A stretch of DNA of 64,000 nt from Deltaproteobacteria bacterium (GTDB taxonomy: Bacteria; Myxococcota; Myxococcia; SLRQ01): NCBI GenBank assembly GCA_007130885.1, contig SLRQ01000065.1, positions 62,001 through 126,000 of the forward strand, read 5' to 3'. The position numbers and the translations under genes are program-made. The notes below the pieces were generated by a model. It did no database searches and was not told the DNA's origin. It saw only the letters and a program-made list of their open reading frames with translations. The stretch's first letter is position 1. Each line of letters begins with the position of its first letter. Below are positions 1 through 7,471 of the stretch, in pieces.

Positions 1-768
1 TTCGAGCTGGGCCTGCGCCGATGCAGCCAAATCGTAGTGGACCTGCTCGATTGGCTTCCCGGGCAGCCGCCTTGGAAGCTGTACTGGGAACGAGTCGAAG
101 AGGGACTCTTGCTTACTGGGTGAAGGCTGGTCGGGAACTAGGCCATGGATGAAGCCGTGGTGAAAACGATAGCCTTCGCCGGTAACCTCCAGGATGTTGG
201 AGAGATCGTACCGGTCGCGGCCGTAGGCGGCCATTCCCATGACCTTGTACTCGTCGCTGTCACGCTGGAAGCCGAGAAACTGAGTGACGGCGGAGTAATA
301 GATTCCGAGGCTGTCCGGCTTGCGCTTCTCGGCGAGGCGCTCGATATGTCCGTTGCGTCCGGCGTTGACGGTCGTGGACCTCCGGTCTCCGGAGAAGTCC
401 ATCGTGATCACCAGGGCTTCGTCCCAGCCGCTGGAGTAGTAGGCGGAGGCCGCGTGCGCCAGGTGATGGTCGCATAGGCTCACGGCGGGCGAGTGGCCGA
501 AGTGGAAGTGGAAGAAACGGTCGAGGATGGACTCGAAGTGCTCGTAGGTGGCGCCTGCGAACACGATCTCGTCCACCTCGGATATGTCTATGCCGGCGTG
601 CTCTAGACACCACCTCGCGGCGTTGCGAGGAAGGAGGCCGTTTGCGAACTTGACGCCGATGAAGCGCTCCTCCTCCGCCATGACGATGAGGCGCCCGCCG
701 GCGACAAGCGCCGCCGCCCCGTCTTGATTGCCGCTCTTGACGCCACCGGAAAGGCCGAGCACGTTCAT
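1..768 (-). CDS. Carbamoyltransferase (NodU/CmcH family), N-terminal part, cut by window edge
   Basis: The frame is open from an ATG at 768 to the first base, so only about 256 N-terminal residues of a protein usually near 550-620 residues are present. The N-terminus (LGLSGG, then DGAAALV and AEEERF) and the block CDHHLAHAASAYYSSG followed by DEALVITMDFSGD are hallmarks of the Kae1-like half of carbamoyltransferases. The His residues of HHLAH are the expected metal ligands. Family members transfer a carbamoyl group from carbamoyl phosphate to hydroxyls of sugars or natural products; the YrdC-like C-terminal half lies outside the window. The acceptor is unknown. Relatives act in Nod factor, antibiotic and surface glycan modification, so a polysaccharide or secondary-metabolite context beyond the edge is plausible but not shown. 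Confidence 0.88.
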   Translation of the reverse strand, partial: MNVLGLSGGVKSGNQDGAAALVAGGRLIVMAEEERFIGVKFANGLLPRNAARWCLEHAGIDISEVDEIVFAGATYEHFESILDRFFHFHFGHSPAVSLCDHHLAHAASAYYSSGWDEALVITMDFSGDRRSTTVNAGRNGHIERLAEKRKPDSLGIYYSAVTQFLGFQRDSDEYKVMGMAAYGRDRYDLSNILEVTGEGYRFHHGFIHGLVPDQPSPSKQESLFDSFPVQLPRRLPGKPIEQVHYDLAASAQAQLE

Positions 769-827
769 GCGGCCGGCATCTTAGGACGCATTTCCCCGGC
801 GATCAACGTGAGCAAGGCCCTCAGCGG

Positions 828-1083
828 CTAAGCAGGCTCCGGCGAGGACCTTGAAGGAGGCACTCGTACCGGTACGAGTTGACCTTTTCGTTTGGCCTCC
901 ATGAACGTGCGGCCGTACATCTTCTCCGCCGCCCCCTGATTGTGCATTCGGCACAAAACCCTGAGTGCGTCCACCGCGTGCTTGCCCGTCCTCGCAAAAC
1001 CCTCGACATGGTCTAGCTCGAGCCGGCGCCGCTCCGGACACCGGCGGCCTCGCTCATCGACGAAGGTGCATTGCAGCGTAGGA
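828..1083 (-). pseudogene. HNH endonuclease C-terminal fragment (broken gene)
   Basis: The minus frame encodes an HNH zinc-finger nuclease core: CTFVDERGRRC (first Cys pair), LELDHVEGF (the catalytic His region), then LRVLCRMHN and YGRTFM. This is the C-terminal end of the HNH proteins of about 250-350 residues that are common in Myxococcota. Upstream of CTFVDERG the frame runs straight into the palindromic element at 1084-1157, so the whole N-terminal half is missing. The open frame continues to a spurious ATG at 1118 inside that repeat. I read it as a remnant cut off at the repeat boundary. A short functional HNH peptide cannot be excluded, but there is no convincing ribosome binding site. 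Confidence 0.7.
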
Positions 1084-1157
1084 GGCTGTCGCAAAAGGTC
1101 GTTTCTTCTCGAAGTCATTCCCGCGGAATAAGCTTCGAGAGGGTTTTTGCGACAGCC
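1084..1157. repeat. 74-bp palindromic element (MITE/REP-like)
   Basis: The outer arms are perfect 13-bp inverted repeats: GGCTGTCGCAAAA at 1084-1096 and its complement at 1145-1157. Inside lie a second pair (TCTCGAAG / CTTCGAGA) and a near-palindromic centre around ATTCCCGCGGAAT, so the whole element can fold into one long hairpin. It carries no gene and abuts the truncated HNH gene. This fits a small non-autonomous mobile palindrome, but no target-site duplication could be identified. A second short GC hairpin (CCCCGCTTCCGCGGGG) follows at about 1161-1176. Confidence 0.7.
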
Positions 1158-1209
1158 GCTCCCCGCTTCCGCGGGGACAGGTTCCGCGGGGGTGACGTGA
1201 AGGAATGTC

Positions 1210-1593
1210 TTAAGTCAGCGCGATGAGGATGGAAATCATTACAGCCGGCGGCATCGTAATGAGGAGGGCGGCCACGCAAAGCACACGCCGGCGTAGCTGC
1301 TTTAAGTGGGAGACGACGGCTAGAATTAGCGCGCCGGGCACGAAGCAGAGGCTGGCGCCGGCCGCGACATGTCCGCACGCTGCGAACAAATCCTTCCCGA
1401 ACGATGCCGGCATCGTGCCGAAGCCGAAGCCAATGGCGAACCACCACCATGTCGTGAACAAGCTGCCAACAATCGCGAGGGCGACTAGCCCCCACGCGAG
1501 CGCAACCGTGTTGCCGCGGCCGGGGGCGCGGACGGCCGCCATCATGGCCGCGACGGCCTTATCGTCGGCTGTCGGTTGCTTCTGGTTCGCCAT
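1210..1593 (-). CDS. Small multi-pass membrane protein, unknown function
   Basis: This 127-residue protein starts at the ATG at 1593 (MANQKQ). The frame stays open further upstream, but there it reads into the 59-bp tandem repeat, which is probably not coding. A polar N-terminus of about 30 residues is followed by three hydrophobic stretches: around WGLVALAIVGSLFTTWWWFA, a Gly/Ala-rich segment ending in LILAVV, and a C-terminal helix ending in ISILIALT. The charged loop HLKQLRRR lies between the last two. No family is recognised. It has no same-strand partner closer than the esterase that ends at 1886. Confidence 0.5.
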   Translation of the reverse strand: MANQKQPTADDKAVAAMMAAVRAPGRGNTVALAWGLVALAIVGSLFTTWWWFAIGFGFGTMPASFGKDLFAACGHVAAGASLCFVPGALILAVVSHLKQLRRRVLCVAALLITMPPAVMISILIALT

Positions 1594-1609
1594 GTCACAA
1601 TACCTTGCC

Positions 1610-1786
1610 GGGTTGCCTCTTCGTCTTCCGAACGTTCGCTTCCGTGCACCAGTGTAGCTCACAGGTTCGGGTTGCTTCTTCGTCTTCCGAACGTTCGCTT
1701 CCGTGCACCAGTGTAGCTCACAGGTTCGGGTTGCCTCTTCGTCTTCTGAGCGTTCGCTTTTGTGTGCAAGTGTAGCTCACAGGTTT
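1610..1786. repeat. Tandem repeat, three copies of a 59-bp unit
   Basis: The unit beginning GGGTTGCC occurs at 1610, 1669 and 1728 with an exact 59-bp period. Copies 1 and 2 differ at about one base; copy 3 is more diverged (for example GAGCGTTCGC against GAACGTTCGC). Each unit ends in TGTAGCTCAC. It lies directly upstream of the small membrane protein on the minus strand. Because 59 is not a multiple of three, the copies do not stay in one reading frame, which argues against a protein repeat. Confidence 0.85.
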
Positions 1787-1885
1787 GGAGGCAAGTGAGA
1801 ATTCGCTGCCGGTGTTTTGCTGCTGCGTACCGGGGCGATGGTTGCATACCTCGCAACGCTCGCGGAGGGAGCGCGAGTCCCTCGG

Positions 1886-2563
1886 TCAGGTCGATCGCTC
1901 ACCCTCATCCGGGGAGGAATCGACTCCACGATCCCGGGTAAGGAAAGAGACCCCGCGCTCTAGAACGTCGTCTACTACTTCGTCGAGACGATGGCCGGCG
2001 TCGTAAGCGACGAGCTCGACGTTTCGGCATCGTTCCGCGAGTTCCTCGGAGAGCCGGATGGGGACGTCTTCGTCTCGGCGGCCGTGGAGAATGAGGGTCG
2101 GACATAAGGGCTCGAACGGACGAGTGGCCCAGCGGCGAGCATCCTCCAGAAAGCCGTGGCCGAGGTGCTGCACGTTGCCGTAGGCGGCGTGGTCGATGGG
2201 AATGACGCCCTCTCGCCGCCAGGCTTCGATCTGGTCCGGACCGAAGCGCTCGACCAGGAGGTCGACCATGTTGAAGGCCGGCGCCATCAGGACCATGGCC
2301 TTTACTCTCTCCGGATGAAGGCGCGCGAACAAGGCGGCCGCCCAGCCGCCCATGCTAGATCCGATGATCGCTCCGCTGTCACCCTCGGGCAGATGCTTCT
2401 CCACGGTCTCGATGACCCGGGAGATGGTGAGGTCGGTGAAGGACGGGTGATTGAGATCGGGAACGATGAGATCGACTCCAAGATCGTTCAGGCGCTGGGA
2501 GAACAGCTTCGCCTTGGTCGAGTCAGGTGAGCTGATGAATCCGTGAAGGTAGATAATTCGCAT
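1886..2563 (-). CDS. YqiA-like alpha/beta-hydrolase (esterase)
   Basis: This 225-residue alpha/beta-hydrolase has an early LHGF oxyanion motif (residues 6-9) and the nucleophile elbow GSSMGG (Ser70). A TLILHGRRDEDVP strand carries the likely acid and YDAGH holds the catalytic His. Size and the opening IIYLHGFISSP match the YqiA/UPF0227 esterases, whose natural substrates are poorly defined. It starts 3 bp after the hemG stop and is probably the last gene of the hemE-hemG transcript. The C-terminal tail (about 15 residues, acidic and polar) is not part of the fold. Role in haem metabolism: none shown. Confidence 0.8.
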   Translation of the reverse strand: MRIIYLHGFISSPDSTKAKLFSQRLNDLGVDLIVPDLNHPSFTDLTISRVIETVEKHLPEGDSGAIIGSSMGGWAAALFARLHPERVKAMVLMAPAFNMVDLLVERFGPDQIEAWRREGVIPIDHAAYGNVQHLGHGFLEDARRWATRPFEPLCPTLILHGRRDEDVPIRLSEELAERCRNVELVAYDAGHRLDEVVDDVLERGVSFLTRDRGVDSSPDEGERST

Positions 2564-2566
2564 CGT

Positions 2567-3970
2567 CTATCCCTTTTTGCTTGCGAAGTGAGCGGCCACG
2601 GCGTCGGCGACGGCCTCGGCGCCGGCGGCGCAGTCGTTTAGACCTATGCCGCGAAGGTGGTTGCCGGTCAGGAAGAGGCCGGGGATTTCCTTGCATTCCT
2701 CCATCAGTCTTGCGACCCGCTCACCGTGGCCGACGGGGTATTGTGGAATTCCCCGTTCATACCGAATGATTCTGAGGTAGTCCGGCTCGTCCCAGTGAAG
2801 GTGCATCGTTCGGCGATGAGCATCGCGGACCAGAGGGACGAGGTCATCATCCGAGAGCAGTGCGAGGTCGGGCCGCCGCGCGCCGCCTATCATTGTGCGA
2901 GTGAGCACGTGGCCGGGCGGGGCTCTCTTTCCTGGATATATGGACGAGTCCCAAAGGCAGCCCAGGATTCTTTCGTTCTCGCGTGAAGGGATGAGGAATC
3001 CGAACCCGTCGAGGGGACGCGAAAGCCGCTCCTCGCGAAGCCCCACCGCCACCACTGTAATAGGCGCGTAGGAGATGGAGCCCAGCTCCTTTGAAAGACC
3101 TCTGCTTAGGGATTGAAGATATCCCGCCGCCCGGTAGGCTGGGGCAGCGCTTACCACCGCGTCGGCTTCCAGCACCTCGCCGCCTGTAAGCTCGACCGCG
3201 AGGCCGCCATCCTTGATGGAGACCGAGGCGACATCCGCGCCGGCGCAAACTGCCGGGCCCAGCGCGCTTACCAGGGTCTCTATCAGCTCACCCATGCCGC
3301 CTTCCAGGCTGGTCAGATGACCGCCCGGGCCGGCCGGCCCGCCCGCCTCGTCGCCGCCGGCGGGCTCCTTCCGTCTTCTCTCTCTTGCTCTGGCCATCAT
3401 CCCTCGGATGAGGCTGCCGTGCTCCCGCTCGAGCGCTTTCACGGCTGGAAAGGCGCTTGCAACCGACAGCTCTTCCACGTTGCCCGCGAATATGCCGCTG
3501 ACCATGGGGTCGAGAAGCCTCTCAACGGCGTGCCTTCCTATGCGGCGGCGGCCCAGCTCGGCCACCGTCTCGTCCTCGGGACCCCGGCTCATGAGCGGCT
3601 CCAGCAAGAAGCGGAGGCGTGCGTGAAAAGGAAGCAGGGGTGATATCAGGAACCGTGCGGCGGAAGTGGGAAGCATTTCCAGCTTGCCGCCAATGTAGAG
3701 GTAGCGCTTTTTTGCCGAGTGGTCCGCGGGCAAGAGGCGGTCCTCGATGCCTAGCGCGCGAACCAGGCGGAGGGTACCGGGCTTGCCGTCGAGAAACCCG
3801 TTCGGCCCCGTCTCCACCCTCCAGCCGTCCTCATGCAGGGTGCGGATGGTTCCACCGAACCGTTCCCCTGCTTCGAGTACGCACAGGTCCGCGTTCGGGC
3901 CAAGCCTCTCGAGCACTCGAAAAGCCGTGGCCAGTCCGCTCAACCCTCCGCCTATGATGATCACCTTCAT
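2567..3970 (-). CDS. hemG: Protoporphyrinogen/coproporphyrinogen oxidase, FAD-dependent
   Basis: This 467-residue flavoprotein oxidises protoporphyrinogen IX (or coproporphyrinogen III) to the porphyrin late in haem synthesis. The dinucleotide-binding N-terminus IIIGGGLSGLATA is followed by LEAGERFGGTIRT, GPNGF and a C-terminal GNHLRGIGLNDC block that closes the FAD site, as in HemY/myxobacterial HemG. The start at 3970 (MKVIIIGGG) puts the FAD motif at the extreme N-terminus as usual; the frame is open further upstream but overlaps the end of hemE. It follows hemE by 142 bp on the same strand, which supports a haem operon. Sequence reading alone cannot separate the protoporphyrin from the coproporphyrin route. 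Confidence 0.92.
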   Translation of the reverse strand: MKVIIIGGGLSGLATAFRVLERLGPNADLCVLEAGERFGGTIRTLHEDGWRVETGPNGFLDGKPGTLRLVRALGIEDRLLPADHSAKKRYLYIGGKLEMLPTSAARFLISPLLPFHARLRFLLEPLMSRGPEDETVAELGRRRIGRHAVERLLDPMVSGIFAGNVEELSVASAFPAVKALEREHGSLIRGMMARARERRRKEPAGGDEAGGPAGPGGHLTSLEGGMGELIETLVSALGPAVCAGADVASVSIKDGGLAVELTGGEVLEADAVVSAAPAYRAAGYLQSLSRGLSKELGSISYAPITVVAVGLREERLSRPLDGFGFLIPSRENERILGCLWDSSIYPGKRAPPGHVLTRTMIGGARRPDLALLSDDDLVPLVRDAHRRTMHLHWDEPDYLRIIRYERGIPQYPVGHGERVARLMEECKEIPGLFLTGNHLRGIGLNDCAAGAEAVADAVAAHFASKKG

Positions 3971-4112
3971 ATCGACAGGCCTACAAAAGAGCACAAACCA
4001 GGCCTTTGCGCAGCTTCGTTGCGGTCCCCATCCCCGGAAGAGCGGTTCGAGCGAAAAGTCTGTCTCTTGCCCGCGCCCGTACTTGGAGGCTGCGCCTACT
4101 GCGAGCGGCGAG

Positions 4113-5168
4113 TTATGCGGGCGCTTGCCTCCGGTACTCGTGAACGGTATCGACCAGCGCCTTGGCGTGGCTGGGACTCGTCTCCGGAAGGATGCCGTGA
4201 CCAAGGTTGAAGATGTGACCCGGCTTTGGGCCTGCCTCCTCCAGGACGGCCCTGGCCCTCTCCTCGATCAGCTCGACCGGACCCAGGAGGACGCAGGGAT
4301 CCAGATTGCCCTGCACCGCCGCCCGCCCCCCGATCCGGCGGCGGGCTTCCGACAGCGGCAGCCGCCAGTCAACGCCGAGCACCTCGGCGCCGCTTTCTAC
4401 CATGGGCTCGATGAGATGCGCGGCTTGACCGACATAGTAGATGACAGGGACATCCTTGTTGGACAGAGACTCCACCATCCTTTGAACATAGGGCAAAGCG
4501 TGCGCTCGAAAGTCGGGGGCTGTAAGTGCTCCCGCCCAGGAGTCGAATATTTGCAGGGCTTCGGCTCCCGCCTCGACCTGAGCTTCGAGATAGAGGGTGG
4601 TGGCTTCGGTGATCTTGTCGAGCAGACGCCTGTATAGCGCCGGCTCGGCGAACATCATTCTCTTCAGATTGGAAAAACTCTTCGATGAGCCGCCCTCCAC
4701 CATGTAAGTGGCTACGGTAAACGGCGCTCCGGCGAACCCGATGAGAGGTACCTTGCCGGCGAGGCGGCGGCGCACCTCGCTCACCGTTTCCATCACGAAA
4801 CCGCACTCATCGGTGGGGTCCGGGACGACCAGACGCTCGATGTCCGATTCAGACGCTACCGGCTCGAGCCTTGGACCATGGCCGGCGGTGAACTCCAGAT
4901 GCTGCCCCATTGCCTGGCAGATCAGGAGAATGTCCGCGAACAAAATGGCCGCATCGACGCCCAGACGATCGATGGGTTGAACCGTGACCTCGGCGGCGAG
5001 GTCCGGGGTCTTGCAGAGGTCCAGGAAGCCGAGTCGACTGCGGACCGCCTGGTACTCGGGCAGGTAGCGGCCCGCCTGCCGCATCATCCAGATGGGAGTG
5101 TAGTCGGTGGGCAGGCCATAACAGGCGCGAAGGAAGCGGTGTGTGGGCTCTGTGATCAGTTTGTTCAT
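4113..5168 (-). CDS. hemE: Uroporphyrinogen decarboxylase
   Basis: HemE converts uroporphyrinogen III to coproporphyrinogen III in the cytoplasm. The 351-residue protein has the signature PIWMMRQAGRYLPEY near residue 26, the ILFADIL motif with the catalytic Asp, then GFAGAPFTVATYMVEGGSSK, FDSWAGAL and QGNLDP, and a C-terminal FNLGHGI. The length is typical. ATG 5168 (MNKLITEP) is chosen because the upstream in-frame extension has no family counterpart. It lies between glgP (70 bp upstream) and hemG, and hemL, for an earlier step, lies at 58.6 kb. Confidence 0.96.
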   Translation of the reverse strand: MNKLITEPTHRFLRACYGLPTDYTPIWMMRQAGRYLPEYQAVRSRLGFLDLCKTPDLAAEVTVQPIDRLGVDAAILFADILLICQAMGQHLEFTAGHGPRLEPVASESDIERLVVPDPTDECGFVMETVSEVRRRLAGKVPLIGFAGAPFTVATYMVEGGSSKSFSNLKRMMFAEPALYRRLLDKITEATTLYLEAQVEAGAEALQIFDSWAGALTAPDFRAHALPYVQRMVESLSNKDVPVIYYVGQAAHLIEPMVESGAEVLGVDWRLPLSEARRRIGGRAAVQGNLDPCVLLGPVELIEERARAVLEEAGPKPGHIFNLGHGILPETSPSHAKALVDTVHEYRRQAPA

Positions 5169-5237
5169 AGGATTAGCGGGCCAAGGGTGCCGGCCAATGC
5201 GGATATGCCGAGGCCGAAGCTCGGCTGGGGGCAAAGC

Positions 5238-7322
5238 TTACACTCTGTCCGCGGAGATTGCTCCCGCCGCCGGTAGATACATGCGTTGAAGATAGTCGAT
5301 CAACATGCGGTCCGCCGAAAAGCGCCAGGCGAGCGTCACGAGCGCTCGCTTCATTCTTGCCACCCAGGCCCGGGGTACGCCGGAGTCATTGCGGTCATAA
5401 AACGCGGGCACTACCTCATTCTCCAAGACACTGTAGAAGGCCTCCGAGTCTCTTTGGTCCTGCATCTCCGGATCGGCGTGTGTACGCTCGCTGCCTATGG
5501 CGAAGCCGTTCGTACCGTCGTACGCCTCGGCCCACCAGCCGTCCAGGATTGAGATGTTCAGGCCCCCGTTCAGAACGACCTTTTGGCCGCTGGTGCCGCA
5601 GGCTTCCATTGGTCTTCGCGGAGTGTTGACCCAGGCATCGACACCGTGAACCAGGGCTCGGCCCACTCCGATGTCGTAATCCTCGACGAATGCGATCTTT
5701 CCCGCGAATCGCGGATCGCGAGACAAATCGTGAATGCGTTTGATGAAAGATTTGCCCGGCTCATCCTTCGGGTGCGCTTTGCCCGCGAAAAGTATTTGCA
5801 GCGGCCGATCGGGGTTATTTACGATGGCGTCCAGCCGCTTCTCTTCCCCGAGCAGCAGCGTGGCCCGCTTGTATGTGGCGAAACGCCGCGCGAAACCGAG
5901 CGTAAGGGCGGTGGGATCGAGCAGTCTCTCGTCGCCGGCTCGTCGCCTGACGAAGTCCACGAGCCTGCTGCGCATCACCTGGTGAGCCTCCCACAGCTCT
6001 CCGTCATCTATGTCGTCGATGCCCGCCCAAACATCGGGATCGTGCATGCGATGCGACCATCGTGGACCCAGTACCCGCTCATAGAGCCTGTGGATCTGCG
6101 GCGCGAGCCACGATAGGACATGCACGCCGTTTGTTATGTGTCCTATTGGTACTTCCCGCTCCGGCCGCTCCGGCCACAGGTTTTGCCACATTTTTCGGGA
6201 GACATGGCCGTGCAGGTGAGACACGCCGTTCGCCAGACGACTGGTCTTCAGCGCCAGCACGGTCATGCAGAACTTCTCCTCGTCATCGTCCGGGTTGACT
6301 CGGCCGAGTGCCAGAAGCTCCGGCAAGGACAGACCAAGTGACTCTCGTAGCGAGCCGAGGTGGGCCTCGACCAGCTCGGGCTTGAAGCGGTCGTGACCGG
6401 CTTCTACCGGCGTATGGGTGGTGAACACGGTTCTGATTGCCACTTCGCGGCATGCGTCCGCGAACGAGACGCCGTCCTCCTCGATTCTGCGGCGGATCGC
6501 CTCCAGGCCCGCCAGGGCGCTGTGTCCCTCGTTCATGTGAACCACCGAGGGATGAAGGCGCAGGGCTCGAAGGGCCTTCAGGCCGCCCACGCCGAGGAGA
6601 ATCTCCTGGCGCAGCCGAACGGTGTCGTCGCCGCCGTACAGCCGGGCCGACAGCTTTCGGTCTTCGGGGCTATTCCCCTCTACGTTCGAGTCCAGCAGGA
6701 CGAGATCATTCCTGCCGACTTGGGTGCGCCAGATGCCGGCCTGCAGAATGCCCGAGGGGGTTTCCACCGAGACGATGAGGGGCTTGCCGTCGGGACCGGC
6801 GGCCCGGCGCATGGGAACGAGATCGACGTCGGTCTCGCCGTAGAACTCCTGCTGGTGGCCGTGCTCGTCGATTTGCTGGCGGAAGTAGCCTTCCACGTAG
6901 AAGAGGCCCACGCCCACGAGCGGTATGCCGAGATCGGAAGCCGCCTTGAGGTGGTCTCCCGCCAAAGTGCCCAGGCCTCCCGCGTATACCGGAAGGGATT
7001 CATGTACTCCGAACTCAGCGGAGAAGTAGGCGACCGGGCGGGCAAGCAGCGGTCCGGCGTGACGCCGGCCATAAGCTCCCTCTCCGGTGAGGTATTCGGA
7101 GAGCCGACGAAGGGCGTAGAGAACTCGGCTTTCGATGGCCATCTCCCGAGAGCGGCGCGTCAGCGTGTCGTTGTCCAAGCGCTTGAGCAACAAGATGGGA
7201 TTGTGATTGACCTCGGTCCATAGCTGGGGGTCGAGGTCACGAAAGATCGCCATTACCTCGGGCTGCCAGGACCACCAGAAGTTGTGCGCGATTTGATTCA
7301 GCCGGTTGAAGAGGTCGGACAT
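5238..7322 (-). CDS. glgP: Alpha-glucan (glycogen/maltodextrin) phosphorylase
   Basis: This 694-residue enzyme releases glucose-1-phosphate from alpha-1,4-glucans. It is of the compact bacterial type (AlgP/Thermotoga-like), with an N-terminal helical region, VAYFSAEFGVHESLPVYAGGLG, the HMNEGHSAL and FTTHTPVEAGHDRF blocks, RFATYKRA and LFAGKAHP. The PLP site is EACGTSGQK, where the Lys binds the cofactor. It reads NGGLNISILDGWW instead of the classical NGALTIGT, as expected for the short subfamily. It starts 150 bp from the divergent permease gene and may be transcribed with hemE. Confidence 0.93.
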   Translation of the reverse strand: MSDLFNRLNQIAHNFWWSWQPEVMAIFRDLDPQLWTEVNHNPILLLKRLDNDTLTRRSREMAIESRVLYALRRLSEYLTGEGAYGRRHAGPLLARPVAYFSAEFGVHESLPVYAGGLGTLAGDHLKAASDLGIPLVGVGLFYVEGYFRQQIDEHGHQQEFYGETDVDLVPMRRAAGPDGKPLIVSVETPSGILQAGIWRTQVGRNDLVLLDSNVEGNSPEDRKLSARLYGGDDTVRLRQEILLGVGGLKALRALRLHPSVVHMNEGHSALAGLEAIRRRIEEDGVSFADACREVAIRTVFTTHTPVEAGHDRFKPELVEAHLGSLRESLGLSLPELLALGRVNPDDDEEKFCMTVLALKTSRLANGVSHLHGHVSRKMWQNLWPERPEREVPIGHITNGVHVLSWLAPQIHRLYERVLGPRWSHRMHDPDVWAGIDDIDDGELWEAHQVMRSRLVDFVRRRAGDERLLDPTALTLGFARRFATYKRATLLLGEEKRLDAIVNNPDRPLQILFAGKAHPKDEPGKSFIKRIHDLSRDPRFAGKIAFVEDYDIGVGRALVHGVDAWVNTPRRPMEACGTSGQKVVLNGGLNISILDGWWAEAYDGTNGFAIGSERTHADPEMQDQRDSEAFYSVLENEVVPAFYDRNDSGVPRAWVARMKRALVTLAWRFSADRMLIDYLQRMYLPAAGAISADRV

Positions 7323-7471
7323 CTTCGTTTTTCTCCGTCGTGCATTGTTGGTGAGCTGGACTAGCCGGTATCTTCACGAGGTCGCTCCTCGCTATTCGGC
7401 AAGCCCAACAGTAGGAGTGAACCCACCGGCGGCAAACCCCTCCCGCCACCTTCACTAATACCTGACCTCGA

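Noticed and set aside
145..477. Plus-strand open frame of 110 codons
   Set aside because: Antisense shadow of the carbamoyltransferase gene, which has clear family motifs on the minus strand.
1210..1662. Start of the small membrane protein at 1662 instead of 1593
   Set aside because: The extra residues come from the 59-bp tandem repeat, which is out of frame from copy to copy.
3747..4637. Long plus-strand frame of 296 codons
   Set aside because: Opposite to hemG and hemE; no signal, family motif or ribosome binding site. GC bias keeps antisense frames open.
6360..7223. Plus-strand frame of 287 codons inside glgP
   Set aside because: Antisense to the phosphorylase; composition typical of a third-position-GC shadow.
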